A stretch of DNA of 57,368 bases from contig CALGQU010000047.1 in assembly GCA_937959125.1 (NCBI GenBank), positions 1-57,368 on the forward strand, given 5' to 3'. This DNA is from an uncultured Croceitalea sp. (GTDB taxonomy: Bacteria; Bacteroidota; Bacteroidia; Flavobacteriales; Flavobacteriaceae). The notes under the pieces are model-generated. The model was not told the DNA's origin. It made no database searches and was given only the letters and a program-made list of their open reading frames with translations. Positions 17,404 to 27,056 of this stretch are shown here, one piece after another (position 1 is the first letter of the stretch; the number at the start of each line of letters is the position of its first letter). Both the position numbers and the translations under genes were made by a program.

Positions 17404-18468
17404 ATGAAAAGACATAATTTTAGTGCAGGACCTTGTATTTTGCCTCAAGAGGTCATGAAAAAAGCTGCCGAGGCCATTGTAGAATTGGATGGTAGCGGAC
17501 TTTCATTAATAGAAATATCGCACCGCAGTGCTGCTTTTGTTGAAATTATGGAAAATGCCCGTTCCCTTGCCTTGGAACTTCTTGATTTAAAGGACAAGGG
17601 CTATGTTGCACTTTTTTTGCAAGGAGGCGCCAGTACCCAGTTTTTACAAGTTGCCTATAATCTTCTGGAAAAGAAAGCCGGCTATATCAATACGGGCACA
17701 TGGAGTTTAAAGGCCGTAAAAGAAGCCCGTTTGTTTGGAGAAGTTGTAGAGGTAGCAAGCTCTCAAGAGAAAAACTTTAATTTCATTCCAAAAAACTATA
17801 CCGTTCCAAACGACTTGGATTATTTACACCTAACTTCCAATAACACCATTTTTGGAACACAGCTAAAGTCCTTCCCAAAAACAGATTGCCCATTGGTTTG
17901 TGATATGAGTTCCGATATCTTCTCCAGACAATTGGATTTTGAACAATTTGATTTGATTTACGCCGGTGCCCAAAAGAATATGGGCCCCGCTGGCACCACA
18001 TTAATTGTGGTCAAAGAAGCCGTTCTTGGACAAGTGACACGTAAAATACCTTCTATGTTGGACTATAAAGTACATATTGGTAAGGATAGTATGTTCAATA
18101 CGCCACCAGTTTTTGCGGTATACGTCTCCATGCTTACCATGCAATGGCTTAAGAATCTGGGAGGAATAGCGGCTATTGAAGAAATCAATGCTAAAAAGGC
18201 CAACCTGATCTATTCAGAAATAGATTTAAATCCGGTATTTTCCGGTTTTGCGGCTAAAGAGGACCGTTCAACCATGAACGCCACATTTAATATCACGGAC
18301 GATACCTTAAAGGAAATTTTTGATGCCAATTGCAAAGAAGCGGGAATCAATGGCATTAATGGTCATCGTTCCGTTGGTGGGTACCGGGCCTCCATGTATA
18401 ATGCACTTTCTTTAGAAAGCGTGGGAACCTTGGTAGATATCATGAGCGAATTGGAACGAAAAGGATAA
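17404..18468 (+). CDS. serC: 3-phosphoserine/phosphohydroxythreonine transaminase
   Basis: A 354-residue PLP enzyme of the second step of serine synthesis, also used for pyridoxal phosphate synthesis. It opens with the diagnostic HNFSAGPCILP. The PLP lysine lies in YAGAQKNMGPAGTT, and the phosphate-binding GGYRASMYNALS sits near the C-terminus. It is followed after three bases by a serA-like dehydrogenase, so the pair forms a serine operon in which the product of one is the substrate of the other. Confidence 0.96.
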   Translation: MKRHNFSAGPCILPQEVMKKAAEAIVELDGSGLSLIEISHRSAAFVEIMENARSLALELLDLKDKGYVALFLQGGASTQFLQVAYNLLEKKAGYINTGTWSLKAVKEARLFGEVVEVASSQEKNFNFIPKNYTVPNDLDYLHLTSNNTIFGTQLKSFPKTDCPLVCDMSSDIFSRQLDFEQFDLIYAGAQKNMGPAGTTLIVVKEAVLGQVTRKIPSMLDYKVHIGKDSMFNTPPVFAVYVSMLTMQWLKNLGGIAAIEEINAKKANLIYSEIDLNPVFSGFAAKEDRSTMNATFNITDDTLKEIFDANCKEAGINGINGHRSVGGYRASMYNALSLESVGTLVDIMSELERKG

Positions 18469-18471
18469 TGT

Positions 18472-19422
18472 ATGAAAGTATTGGCAAATGACGGCATTTC
18501 TGTCGCTGGAGTGGAACAATTGGAAGCTTCTGGTTTTGAAGTGATCACCACCAAAGTGGCCCAAGAACAACTTCAGAATTTTATAAATACCAATAACATC
18601 ACCGCTCTCTTGGTCAGAAGTGCCACGGAAGTGCGGAAACCCTTATTGGACAAATGCCCATCGCTACAACTTATTGGTCGCGGTGGTGTGGGTATGGACA
18701 ATATTGATGTAGAGTATGCAAAATCCAAAGGACTTCATGTGATCAATACCCCAGCGGCCTCTTCCCTATCCGTTGCGGAACTGGTGTTTGCCCATCTTTT
18801 TGGTGGTGTTCGTTTTTTGTACGATGCCAATAGAAATATGCCATTGGAAGGGGATAGCAAATTCAAACAACTGAAAAAGGCCTACGCCGGTGGGTCGGAA
18901 TTACGCGGCAAAACAATCGGTATCATCGGTTTTGGCAGAATTGGACAAGAAACCGCTAAAATTGCCCTAGGTTGTGGAATGCAGGTACTTTACCATGACC
19001 CCGTAGCGGATCAGCAGAGCGTTACCTTACAGTTTTTTGATGGACAAGAAGTGTCGTTTCCTCTTAAGAGTTCATCCATGGAGGTGTTGCTTGGAGCTTC
19101 AGATTTCATCAGCTTGCATGTGCCGGCGCAAAAGGACTATATCCTAGGTTCCCATGAATTCAATAGTATGAAGGATGGTGTTGGTATTGTTAATGCTTCC
19201 AGAGGGGGCACTTTAGATGAAGTTGCCTTGGTAGAGGCTTTGGAATCTGGTAAAGTTGCCTTTGCAGGTTTGGATGTTTTTGAGTCGGAACCCAGCCCAG
19301 AGATCCGCATTTTAATGCATCCCAATATTTCCCTAAGTCCGCATATTGGAGCTGCCACCAAGGAAGCCCAAAACCGTATTGGATTGGAATTGGCATCCCA
19401 GATAATCACACGCCTTGGGTAA
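18472..19422 (+). CDS. serA: D-3-phosphoglycerate dehydrogenase-like enzyme
   Basis: A 316-residue D-2-hydroxyacid dehydrogenase without a C-terminal ACT domain, that is, the short form. The Rossmann motif IGIIGFGRIGQE is central. Catalytic residues are in NASRGGTLDE (Arg), FESEPSP (Glu) and SPHIGAAT (His). Its position three bases after serC strongly supports 3-phosphoglycerate as substrate. Without the ACT domain, feedback inhibition by serine is not expected. Confidence 0.9.
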   Translation: MKVLANDGISVAGVEQLEASGFEVITTKVAQEQLQNFINTNNITALLVRSATEVRKPLLDKCPSLQLIGRGGVGMDNIDVEYAKSKGLHVINTPAASSLSVAELVFAHLFGGVRFLYDANRNMPLEGDSKFKQLKKAYAGGSELRGKTIGIIGFGRIGQETAKIALGCGMQVLYHDPVADQQSVTLQFFDGQEVSFPLKSSSMEVLLGASDFISLHVPAQKDYILGSHEFNSMKDGVGIVNASRGGTLDEVALVEALESGKVAFAGLDVFESEPSPEIRILMHPNISLSPHIGAATKEAQNRIGLELASQIITRLG

Positions 19423-19495
19423 ATACTTTGGAGGTCACGTTAACAATAGTGGTACTTTTTGTACATTGTCATTTCATTTTAAAACACAATAGAAA

Positions 19496-20137
19496 ATGTC
19501 AGGATTATTGGATTTGATAAATAGCCCAATGGGCAAACAATTGATAAGCGGTGTTTCTGGTCAAACAGGACAATCCGAAAGCAAAACAGCGGATGTATTG
19601 TCCATGGCCATGCCTTTGCTTATGGGTGCCATGAAAAAAAATGCGGCCAGCCCGGGAGGGGCACAAGGTTTGATGAACGCGCTATCTTCCAAGCATGATG
19701 GAAGTATCCTAAACGATTTGGGCGGTTTGTTTGGTGGCGGTGTGGACCAATCCGTTATGGATGATGGTGCAGGCATCCTAGGACATGTCTTTGGACAAAA
19801 GCAGCCCCAAGTAGAAAACGCCTTAAGTAGCAAAACGGGTATCGATGCCGGTTCCGTAGGCCAAATTCTAAAAATAGCGGCCCCTATCCTTTTAGGCTTT
19901 TTGGGAAAACAAACACGCCAACAAAATGTTAGTAGTCCAGATGCCCTTAGCGGACTCTTGGGCGGGTTAATGGGTGGTAACAGCGCGGCCAATAAACAAC
20001 AATCCCTCATCGAATCTTTTTTGGATTCTGATGGTGATGGTAGTGTTATTGATGATTTGGCCGGAATGGTATTGTCCGGTGGCGGACAGAAAAAAGGAGG
20101 TCTTGGTGGACTTCTAGGCGGATTATTTGGAAAGTAA
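19496..20137 (+). CDS. DUF937 family protein
   Basis: A 213-residue cytoplasmic protein rich in Gly, Ser, Ala and Leu, with repeats of the GGLLGGLFG type at the end and helical segments of the form VGQILKIAAPILLGFLGKQ. This fits DUF937, whose members (for example YidB-like proteins) lack a known biochemical role. A perfect 10-bp terminator hairpin follows, so it is a single-gene unit or the end of the ser operon, with 73 bases between. Confidence 0.85.
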   Translation: MSGLLDLINSPMGKQLISGVSGQTGQSESKTADVLSMAMPLLMGAMKKNAASPGGAQGLMNALSSKHDGSILNDLGGLFGGGVDQSVMDDGAGILGHVFGQKQPQVENALSSKTGIDAGSVGQILKIAAPILLGFLGKQTRQQNVSSPDALSGLLGGLMGGNSAANKQQSLIESFLDSDGDGSVIDDLAGMVLSGGGQKKGGLGGLLGGLFGK

Positions 20138-20160
20138 TTACAAAGCATATTGATTTAACA

Positions 20161-20191
20161 AGCCATTTAGACTTTCTAAATGGCTTTTTTT
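20161..20191 (+). terminator. Rho-independent terminator after the DUF937 gene
   Basis: A perfect 10-bp stem (AGCCATTTAG/CTAAATGGCT) with a 4-base loop and a run of seven Ts, 23 bases after the DUF937 stop codon. Confidence 0.9.
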
Positions 20192-20204
20192 ATACTTTTA
20201 AAGT

Positions 20205-20663
20205 ATGATGGGGAAACTTCTTTTTAAATATGGTAGTACATTGGTTTTAAGCCTATTTATCATGGGTTGCGGTGCGCAGAAGGGAGCTTTGGATATTTCT
20301 GAAAAAGAACAACAGGTTTTCGAATCCAAAAACGAAGAACCAGTTGAAATTGCAGATGAGGAATCGGAATATGAAATCATCATTATGGAACCTGGCTTTA
20401 ATACATGGTTACAAAGTATTGCAAGGCCTCCCGGATATTATTCCCAATCATTTTTGGAAAGTCGCAATAATATTTTGGTCATTAATTGGAATCAACGCGC
20501 ATTGAATCCGCTGCAATTTGACCCCAACCTCTATCAACTTCAAATTGATTATGACCCTACCATTGATTACGGGTATGAGGTCAACTACAAACTCTATAAC
20601 TACTTTATTTTTTTCCAAAGAAGGTTCAACCAAAGGCTTGGTCCTTTTTTACCTCGGATTTAA
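20205..20663 (+). CDS. DUF6146 family lipoprotein
   Basis: A 152-residue protein with a signal peptide and lipobox FIMGC (Cys22). After an acidic linker (about residues 30-58) comes a conserved domain with FNTWLQSIARPPGYYSQ and DYGYEVNYKLYNYFIFFQRRFN. I know this pattern from DUF6146, a flavobacterial family without assigned function. It is 30 bases upstream of a DUF6787 membrane-protein gene, and the two families seem to travel together, so a joint envelope role is likely but unproven. Confidence 0.78.
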   Translation: MMGKLLFKYGSTLVLSLFIMGCGAQKGALDISEKEQQVFESKNEEPVEIADEESEYEIIIMEPGFNTWLQSIARPPGYYSQSFLESRNNILVINWNQRALNPLQFDPNLYQLQIDYDPTIDYGYEVNYKLYNYFIFFQRRFNQRLGPFLPRI

Positions 20664-20693
20664 TCTTGTAGATTTGCTATCGAATTCGATCAG

Positions 20694-20996
20694 ATGGAAA
20701 AACTAAAGCAACGTTGGGGCATCAGTTCCAACTTTCAAATAGCCATAATATTTATTGTTTTTGCCATTACGGGAAGTGCCTCTGCCAAACTAGCGGGACC
20801 CGTTATGGATGTCTTAGGAATCACCAAAGAGAGTGTTTCCGGATGGGTATACTGGCCCTTGCGCATTTTGCTCATTTTTCCCATTTATCAGGTTCTCCTC
20901 GTGTTTTTTGGATGGCTGTTTGGGCAACATAAGTTCTTTTGGGCCTTTGAGAAAAAAATGTTGAAGCGTATTGGCCTTGGCTTTTTGTTGAAATAG
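20694..20996 (+). CDS. DUF6787 family small membrane protein
   Basis: A 100-residue protein with an N-terminal amphipathic part (MEKLKQRWGIS) and two membrane helices (about residues 15-35 and 52-78), with a conserved aromatic tail (FGQHKFFWAFEKKMLKRIG). The pattern matches DUF6787 as I remember it. It is probably an inner-membrane protein made with the preceding lipoprotein. No function is known. Confidence 0.75.
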   Translation: MEKLKQRWGISSNFQIAIIFIVFAITGSASAKLAGPVMDVLGITKESVSGWVYWPLRILLIFPIYQVLLVFFGWLFGQHKFFWAFEKKMLKRIGLGFLLK

Positions 20997-21052
20997 AATT
21001 ATGATTTTATTAACAAGTGCGCATGTCGTAAAAAGTATAATTTAGCGAAATT

Positions 21053-21352
21053 ATGAGGGAATTCTCCAAAATAGCAATGTCGTTCATCTTTATAGCCTTA
21101 ATGGCTTTTAAGGTATCTGCCGTGCATATCTATTCCCATCACGATACCGAAGGAGACGAAATTGAGAATTGTACCTCTTGCGAGCTAGCTATACAACAGC
21201 AATTAACATCGTTTACCCCTACCCTTACTGTTACTTTACCAACGGCAATTCTGGAAACTTTTGATACAACTATCAATACGTCCACTACAGATGTCATCCA
21301 AGAGTATCTAGGGTATGGTTTCTTTTCCAGACCTCCTCCCCAGCACATTTAA
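21053..21352 (+). CDS. Small exported protein with His and CxxC residues, before a TonB receptor
   Basis: A 99-residue protein with a signal peptide (about residues 1-23, cleavage after VSA). The mature part starts with a His/Asp-rich cluster (HIYSHHDTEGDE) followed by CTSC, and ends with FFSRPPPQHI. These residues could bind a transition metal. The gene lies 75 bases before a TonB-dependent receptor. Together with the lipoprotein after the receptor this suggests a three-gene metal-uptake or metal-sensing unit, which is inference. Confidence 0.6.
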   Translation: MREFSKIAMSFIFIALMAFKVSAVHIYSHHDTEGDEIENCTSCELAIQQQLTSFTPTLTVTLPTAILETFDTTINTSTTDVIQEYLGYGFFSRPPPQHI

Positions 21353-21427
21353 TATTCCGTTCAGAAGACTGCGCATCCAGTGCTTGGTCTTACCTAGTAT
21401 TTATACGTTATCTAGTACGCTACAACA

Positions 21428-23836
21428 ATGCGAATTGTTATTCTCTTATTATTTTCAATGGTTTCTTTTACCCAAATACATGGGCAGTGCAGGCTGAACT
21501 TAAAGGGAAAGGTCTTGGATTACCATAATAAAACGGTTTTGGCAGGTGCCAGCATAACCATATATGGCACCACTATTTCCGTTATCTCCGATAGTGGGGG
21601 AAATTATGAATTCACAGCACTTTGTCCCGGGAAAATAGAATTAGAAATAGCACATCCAGAATGCAACACCACTTTTCTACCTATTAACATAGAAGGGAAT
21701 ACGGAACTGGATATCACTTTGGAACACCATTTAGAATTGTTGGAAGGCGTAACCCTTTTTGGAGCGGATAAAGAACCTCATGCCACCAGCGTTACCTCGG
21801 CCAGTGTGGACAAAGTGGTTTTAGAAAAGTATGCCAGTGGTTCTCTTGGGGATGCGTTAAAGGAGTTAAGCGGGGTTTCTTCCCTCACCACGGGAAGCAC
21901 CATAGTAAAACCGGTTATCCAAGGGTTAAATGGGAGCCGTATCGTTTTAATTACCAATGAAGTACGATTACAAGACCAAGAATGGGGATCGGAACATGCC
22001 CCCAATGTAGATTTGAATGCTACAGATAGAATTACGGTGGTCAAGGGTTCAGGGGCTTTAAAATATGGCGGTGACGCCATTGGCGGTGTGGTCATAGCCC
22101 TCCCCAAACCCTATAAGCAAAAAGATACCTTAACCGGATCGACCTTGGCTTCTGCTTCCTCCAATGGTAGAGGTGGTGTGCTTACCACTCATTTGGAAAA
22201 AGGTTTCGCCAATGGTTTGGGAATACGGGCCCAAGCTACCTATAAACGCTTTGGCGATTTTAGGGCTCCAGATTATTTTTTGAACAATACCGGTACGGAG
22301 CAAATTGGGTTTACCCTAGGTGGCGGCATCAATAAATTTACGTATGGCGGTGAACTTTTTTATAGCTTTTTGAAAAACGAGCTTGGTATTCTTAGGGCTG
22401 CGGATTTTGGCAACGTTACGGACCTAGTAGCGGCTATCGATAGTCCCATACCACCACTTACCGGGCCATTTTCATATACTATTGCGGCACCTCGGCAACA
22501 GGTTACCCATCATCTGGTCAAGGCAAAAGGCTTTTATAGATTTCCCGGCTTGGGTAAATTGACAGCGCAATACGCCTTCCAATTTAATGATAGGCAGGAA
22601 TTTGACAATCGTCGTGGGGGACGTAATTCCATCCCGGTTGTGGATTTGGAGTTGACCTCGCATCAGCTGGATTTGGATTTGATCATAGATACCAAAGAAA
22701 AAATAACCTGGAATATAGGTATAAACGGATACGCCCAGGAAAATTTTGCGAGTCCGGATACCGGCGTACGAAGGATCATCCCAGATTATAAACGTTTGGG
22801 ACTTGGGGCTTATGCCGGTATGGAGTATGCCATAAGCGACGATTGGAATTTTGATGTTGGTACAAGATTGGATTTTTCGCAAATAGATGCCCAAAAATTT
22901 TATAGGACCAGTTTTTGGGAAGCCAGAAGCTATAATCTTGATTTTGGCAATACCGTGGTTGAGGACTTTGGAACACAGCTATTGACCAATCCTGTTTTTG
23001 ATTTTGTGAATTTTTCATTGGTAGCGGGGCTCCAACACCAACTATCCAAAACTATGGAAGTTAGCTTCAACTATGGTTTGGCGAGTAGACCACCGAACCC
23101 TGCAGAATTGTTTAGCGAAGGGCTTAACCAATCTTCCTTGGCATTTGAATTGGGAGACCTGCGTATCGACAGTGAAAACTCCAATAAATTTTCCCTTAAT
23201 ATCGCATATCGTTCAAAAGATGACAAATTTGGACTCTCCGTTTTGCCCTATATCAACCTGGTTTCTGATTTTATTGCGCTGGAACCGACCGGTATTACAA
23301 CGACAACTAGGGGAAGTTTTCAAGTCTTTGAATATGTGCAGAACGATGCCCAATTCTTTGGTGTGGATGTGGATCTTGATTATCACTTCTTAAATTCATG
23401 GGATTATACCTCCAGCTTTTCCTATTTAAGAGGTACCGATGTTACTAGGGATGAACCCGTAATCAACATTCCGCCACCTAATTGGACCAATACTCTTGCC
23501 TATTCCAACCCTACACTAAGAAACCTCAAGCTTGCCCTAAAAAGCGAACTACACTTGGAGCAGACACGGTTTCCGGACAATAATTTTACCGCTCTGATCG
23601 TGGAGAACAATACACAAACTTCGGTCTTGGTAGATGTAAGTACACCACCACCTGCTTATCATTTATTGCATCTTACCAGTAGTATAGATCTATCCAAAAC
23701 CCCAGGAAACATTGTTCTAGGTTTTGGCGTGGACAATATTTTGAATACCCAGTACAGGCAGTATCTCAATCGATTCCGGTTATTTGCGGATGAACTGGGA
23801 AGAAACTTTAGTCTTAATCTTAAAATTAATTATTAA
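21428..23836 (+). CDS. TonB-dependent outer membrane receptor
   Basis: An 802-residue receptor with a signal peptide (about residues 1-19), a carboxypeptidase-D-like beta domain (KGKVLDYHNKTVLAGASITIYG, about residues 27-100), a plug (ALKELSGVSSLTTGSTIVKPVIQGLNGSRI and EWGSEHAPNVDLNATDRITVVKGSGALKYGGDAIGGVV) and a 22-strand-type barrel ending in FSLNLKINY. The plug resembles that of the zinc/copper receptor clade (ZnuD-like), but I cannot rule out another substrate. No SusD partner is present. It energises import across the outer membrane through TonB. Confidence 0.9.
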   Translation: MRIVILLLFSMVSFTQIHGQCRLNLKGKVLDYHNKTVLAGASITIYGTTISVISDSGGNYEFTALCPGKIELEIAHPECNTTFLPINIEGNTELDITLEHHLELLEGVTLFGADKEPHATSVTSASVDKVVLEKYASGSLGDALKELSGVSSLTTGSTIVKPVIQGLNGSRIVLITNEVRLQDQEWGSEHAPNVDLNATDRITVVKGSGALKYGGDAIGGVVIALPKPYKQKDTLTGSTLASASSNGRGGVLTTHLEKGFANGLGIRAQATYKRFGDFRAPDYFLNNTGTEQIGFTLGGGINKFTYGGELFYSFLKNELGILRAADFGNVTDLVAAIDSPIPPLTGPFSYTIAAPRQQVTHHLVKAKGFYRFPGLGKLTAQYAFQFNDRQEFDNRRGGRNSIPVVDLELTSHQLDLDLIIDTKEKITWNIGINGYAQENFASPDTGVRRIIPDYKRLGLGAYAGMEYAISDDWNFDVGTRLDFSQIDAQKFYRTSFWEARSYNLDFGNTVVEDFGTQLLTNPVFDFVNFSLVAGLQHQLSKTMEVSFNYGLASRPPNPAELFSEGLNQSSLAFELGDLRIDSENSNKFSLNIAYRSKDDKFGLSVLPYINLVSDFIALEPTGITTTTRGSFQVFEYVQNDAQFFGVDVDLDYHFLNSWDYTSSFSYLRGTDVTRDEPVINIPPPNWTNTLAYSNPTLRNLKLALKSELHLEQTRFPDNNFTALIVENNTQTSVLVDVSTPPPAYHLLHLTSSIDLSKTPGNIVLGFGVDNILNTQYRQYLNRFRLFADELGRNFSLNLKINY

Positions 23837-23854
23837 TCAATTAGAATTCCTGTT

Positions 23855-24427
23855 ATGAAACATTTTAAATTTTTATTAGTCTTTGGTTTGTTAGTATCAA
23901 TAGCCTCATGTTCGGATGATGATGATACTACCCCAGAAATTGTTAATGAAGAAGAGGTAATTACAACAATCACCGTTTCTTTGACCCCTGTAGGTGATTC
24001 GACTCCAATAGTGTTTAGAAGTCAGGATTTGGACGGGGATGGTCCAAATGATGCGATGGTTACGTTTGGCACGTTGACCGCCAACACCACGTATTTAGGT
24101 ACCGTGGAACTCCTAAACGAATTGGAAGACCCTGCGGAAGATATTACCGAAGAAGTGGCCCTGGAAGACGACGAACATCAGATGTTCTATACCCCTATAA
24201 ACGGTGCGGAGAGTTCCATTATGGTGATGTATACGGACGCTGATGATGATGGTAATCCTATTGGGTTGACTTTTAGTTTGACCACGGGAGATGCCGCTAC
24301 CGGTAACTTAAGCGTGGTACTTCGTCATTTATTGGATAAAAACGCGAGTGGTGTTGCCGAAGGTGATATTACCAACGCGGGCGGAGATACGGATATTGAA
24401 GTATCATTCCCTATCACCATCCAATAG
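23855..24427 (+). CDS. Surface-exposed lipoprotein paired with the TonB receptor
   Basis: A 190-residue lipoprotein: signal peptide, Cys19, then SDDDD. That Cys-Ser-acidic run is the export signal that directs Bacteroidota lipoproteins to the cell surface. The mature domain is acidic and beta-rich, with Asp-rich turns (DADDDGN, DLDGDGPND) that could bind calcium. The gene begins 18 bases after the receptor stop and a strong terminator ends the unit, so it is the receptor's partner. A substrate-capture role is likely. The family is not recognised with confidence. Confidence 0.75.
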   Translation: MKHFKFLLVFGLLVSIASCSDDDDTTPEIVNEEEVITTITVSLTPVGDSTPIVFRSQDLDGDGPNDAMVTFGTLTANTTYLGTVELLNELEDPAEDITEEVALEDDEHQMFYTPINGAESSIMVMYTDADDDGNPIGLTFSLTTGDAATGNLSVVLRHLLDKNASGVAEGDITNAGGDTDIEVSFPITIQ

Positions 24428-24467
24428 TTTAGGTACGATATGATGTTATTCTAAAGTAGGATATACA

Positions 24468-24496
24468 AAAAACGCCCTGAAAATCAGGGCGTTTTT
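24468..24496. terminator. Bidirectional terminator
   Basis: A perfect 13-bp stem (AAAAACGCCCTGA/TCAGGGCGTTTTT) with a 3-base loop. It has A/T tracts on both sides and can end both the TonB-receptor unit from the left and the converging DUF2911 gene from the right. Confidence 0.92.
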
Positions 24497-24516
24497 ATAT
24501 CGTATGGACACCTATA

Positions 24517-25620
24517 TTAATTGATGTCTTCTCCGTTTTTAAGCTTTTCCAAGCTCTGCTCCAAACGGGGTTTAAAATTTGCGGGTGCTACCTTCATTGA
24601 TTGGTTTAACGATTTTATAGCGTTCTTAAAGTCTCCTTTAGCGGAGTAAGCCCTTGCCAGTCCATAGTTGCTTGGCCAAGCTCCTTTATTTTGCTTTACG
24701 TTGGCCTTTAAGATACTAAGGGCCTTAGTTTTATCGGTTGCCAACAATTGCGTTCCCGCACCATAAATTTCCCGCGCATTGCCCAAGGCAATGGCCTTAT
24801 CCAGAAACTGATATGCTTCCTCTTGCTTTCCTTGCTTAGCCAGAATCCGCGATTTTAAAGAAAGGTTGGAGAATGATTCCTTACTAAAAAAGTTACCGCT
24901 GATAGAAGCGTTTGCCCATTCTAAAGCTTTATCCAAATCCCCGGCACCAAAGGCGTAATTAGCCGCCTGATCCCAATTGGTCTGTCTAAACCCTTTTGGG
25001 TTACGTAGGTCATTGGCAATTCCTTTCATTACGATATCCTTTACATTCACCTCAATGGTGAAAGGGATTTCTTTCTTTTCCCATTTTAGACTTGCAACGG
25101 CACTATTGGCTTCAACAGTGTCAAAACCAAAAGTCAATAGCTCTACGGAAGTTTCCAAATCTTTGGCTTTTACGTTAAAGCGAAGGACATCTTCTGCTTC
25201 ATCATAAAAATAACTGCCCCAAGAAGTCGTATTACTGGAAAGGATTCCGGTAACGTCCCCATTTTCCTCAATGGCGAAGAACAAGGCATACTTTCCGGCA
25301 GATACCGCATTGCCTTCAATTGTAACGTCATCCGTAAACTCAATAGTAGTGTTATAATCTGCCCCAGCTCTCCATGGTGCCGATTTTGACGTTCCAAAAC
25401 CAAGATCATTAAATCCATAAGGGACCAATTTTCCCCAAATCTCACGTCCTTTTACATAGGGCCTGTTGTAATGTATGGTAATATCCGTTATCCCAACACG
25501 TTGGGTTACCTCAGCTTCTGGACTCCCTGCCGGAAGTGTCAACTGTGCATCCAAGGTCGTTGTAAAAAAAACTGCTAACAGCAGTAGTCCTAATTGGCAT
25601 TTTGCGTACATTTTTTTCAT
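24517..25620 (-). CDS. DUF2911 protein with TPR repeats
   Basis: A 367-residue exported protein with a signal peptide (cleavage near LDA-QL at about residue 25). Residues 30-180 fit DUF2911 (RVGITDITIHYNRPYVKGREIWGKLVPYGFNDLGFGTSKSAPWRAGADYNT). Residues 215-360 form tetratricopeptide-like helical pairs (ALEWANASISGNFFSKESF, GLARAYSAKGDFKNAIKSLNQS). DUF2911 has no known activity, and TPRs bind partner proteins. It is a single-gene unit ended by the bidirectional terminator. Confidence 0.88.
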   Translation of the reverse strand: MKKMYAKCQLGLLLLAVFFTTTLDAQLTLPAGSPEAEVTQRVGITDITIHYNRPYVKGREIWGKLVPYGFNDLGFGTSKSAPWRAGADYNTTIEFTDDVTIEGNAVSAGKYALFFAIEENGDVTGILSSNTTSWGSYFYDEAEDVLRFNVKAKDLETSVELLTFGFDTVEANSAVASLKWEKKEIPFTIEVNVKDIVMKGIANDLRNPKGFRQTNWDQAANYAFGAGDLDKALEWANASISGNFFSKESFSNLSLKSRILAKQGKQEEAYQFLDKAIALGNAREIYGAGTQLLATDKTKALSILKANVKQNKGAWPSNYGLARAYSAKGDFKNAIKSLNQSMKVAPANFKPRLEQSLEKLKNGEDIN

Positions 25621-25818
25621 TTTAAGTTGTATTAGTATTCTTATCCAAATATGGTCGTAAAAATTAAGCTTGCACTACCATAGTTATGTTAGAAGTGTGT
25701 TAAAATATTAAAGGGAATCCATATTAGTTTTTTATCAGGACCGATCATTGAAAATATCCTTATGAAATAGGTCTGGCTTGGGTAAGGTAGGAGAATATGA
25801 AAATTTTACTGCCCTAGC

Positions 25819-27009
25819 TTATGGAACAACAACTATTTCCGTCCCTTCTGCATTGAATGCTACCCTTTTGTTCTTCCAATAAGCGGATACCGCCAAATGG
25901 GAAGGTTTTACGGCATCTAAACCAACTTGAATATCTGCAGAAGGTTTCTTTCCAGTTTTAATCGCTTCGATAAAATTGTGGATATGCGCTAAATCCAAAT
26001 CCTCCTCATTTTGATATGTCTTGGCATTTCCATCATGGGGTGTATAGATATATCCCGACCTAAAAACTTCGAGGTTTCCTTTGGTACCCTTGAAAAGGAC
26101 AGCGTCGTGCGTGTTTTTAACGGGCATTATGGAACATTCGAAAGAAAAATTCCAGTTATTGTATTGGATAATGGAATTCACGGTGTCCGGATTGGTCCTA
26201 CCATCTTTTAAATGATAAATACCTCCTGTAGTGACTGCGTTAAGAGGAGTAGTGTCATCCAGCATCCATTGGGCTACATCCACCCAATGTGTCAATAAAT
26301 CGGACAAAATCCCAGCACCGAACTCTTTATAATTCCGCCAAGCATCGTATCGTTTCCAATCGTAAGGGATATTGCCAGATTCCCCAAGAAAGGTATCCCA
26401 TTTAAAATTTTTTGGTTTCGAGCGAGGTTTTACTTCTCGTCTTTGCCAACCAAAATCACTCCAAGCGGCATCCACGAAAACAATTTCGCCAAGCTTATCA
26501 GATCCATTAAAAAATTCTTCCTTGATTTGGTTATACATTTGACCACTGCGCTGTTGGGTTCCCGTTTGGCATACAACACTAGTGTTTTCCAGTGCGCTTT
26601 GTAATAAACTACCCTCTTCATAGTGCAGGGTCACCGGTTTCTCTAGGTAGAGGTGTTTCTTTGCGGCCAGTACTTTTAATGCATACGATGTGTGAAGATG
26701 ATCGGGTGACGCCAAAAGCACTACATCCACATCCTTACGGGATAAAACATCGTTTATATCAAAGGTTTCCGCTACTTTTTCTAGTTGCAGGAAGTCTTTG
26801 GTACGCTTAATTTGTTCATCCCAAACATCACATAAAATCACAGGATGAAACGAGCCTGTCCCCAGCATTTTCTTGAGTACCCACCTTCCCCTTCGGCCGG
26901 CACCTACCAAGGCCACCCCCAATTTATCGTTTGCACCAAGTATATGACCATAGGATGCCGCCGATAATAAGGCGGCCCCAGTACCAATTACAAAATCCCT
27001 ACGTTTCAT
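25819..27009 (-). CDS. Gfo/Idh/MocA family oxidoreductase with Tat-like signal
   Basis: A 396-residue NAD(P)-dependent oxidoreductase. It begins MKRRDFVIGTGAALLSAAS, a twin-arginine export signal. The Rossmann motif VALVGAGRRGR, the family EKP motif (HLYLEKPVTLHYEEG) and the C-terminal domain with DLLTHWVDVAQWML, which carries the catalytic Asp and His, follow. Exported members usually act on sugars or inositols, often with a tightly held cofactor. It lies 47 bases after an alpha/beta hydrolase on the same strand and is probably co-transcribed with it. Confidence 0.9.
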   Translation of the reverse strand: MKRRDFVIGTGAALLSAASYGHILGANDKLGVALVGAGRRGRWVLKKMLGTGSFHPVILCDVWDEQIKRTKDFLQLEKVAETFDINDVLSRKDVDVVLLASPDHLHTSYALKVLAAKKHLYLEKPVTLHYEEGSLLQSALENTSVVCQTGTQQRSGQMYNQIKEEFFNGSDKLGEIVFVDAAWSDFGWQRREVKPRSKPKNFKWDTFLGESGNIPYDWKRYDAWRNYKEFGAGILSDLLTHWVDVAQWMLDDTTPLNAVTTGGIYHLKDGRTNPDTVNSIIQYNNWNFSFECSIMPVKNTHDAVLFKGTKGNLEVFRSGYIYTPHDGNAKTYQNEEDLDLAHIHNFIEAIKTGKKPSADIQVGLDAVKPSHLAVSAYWKNKRVAFNAEGTEIVVVP

Positions 27010-27056
27010 TGATTTGGTTTTTATTATTTACACTTACGTTCCTAGAATTTTTACCA

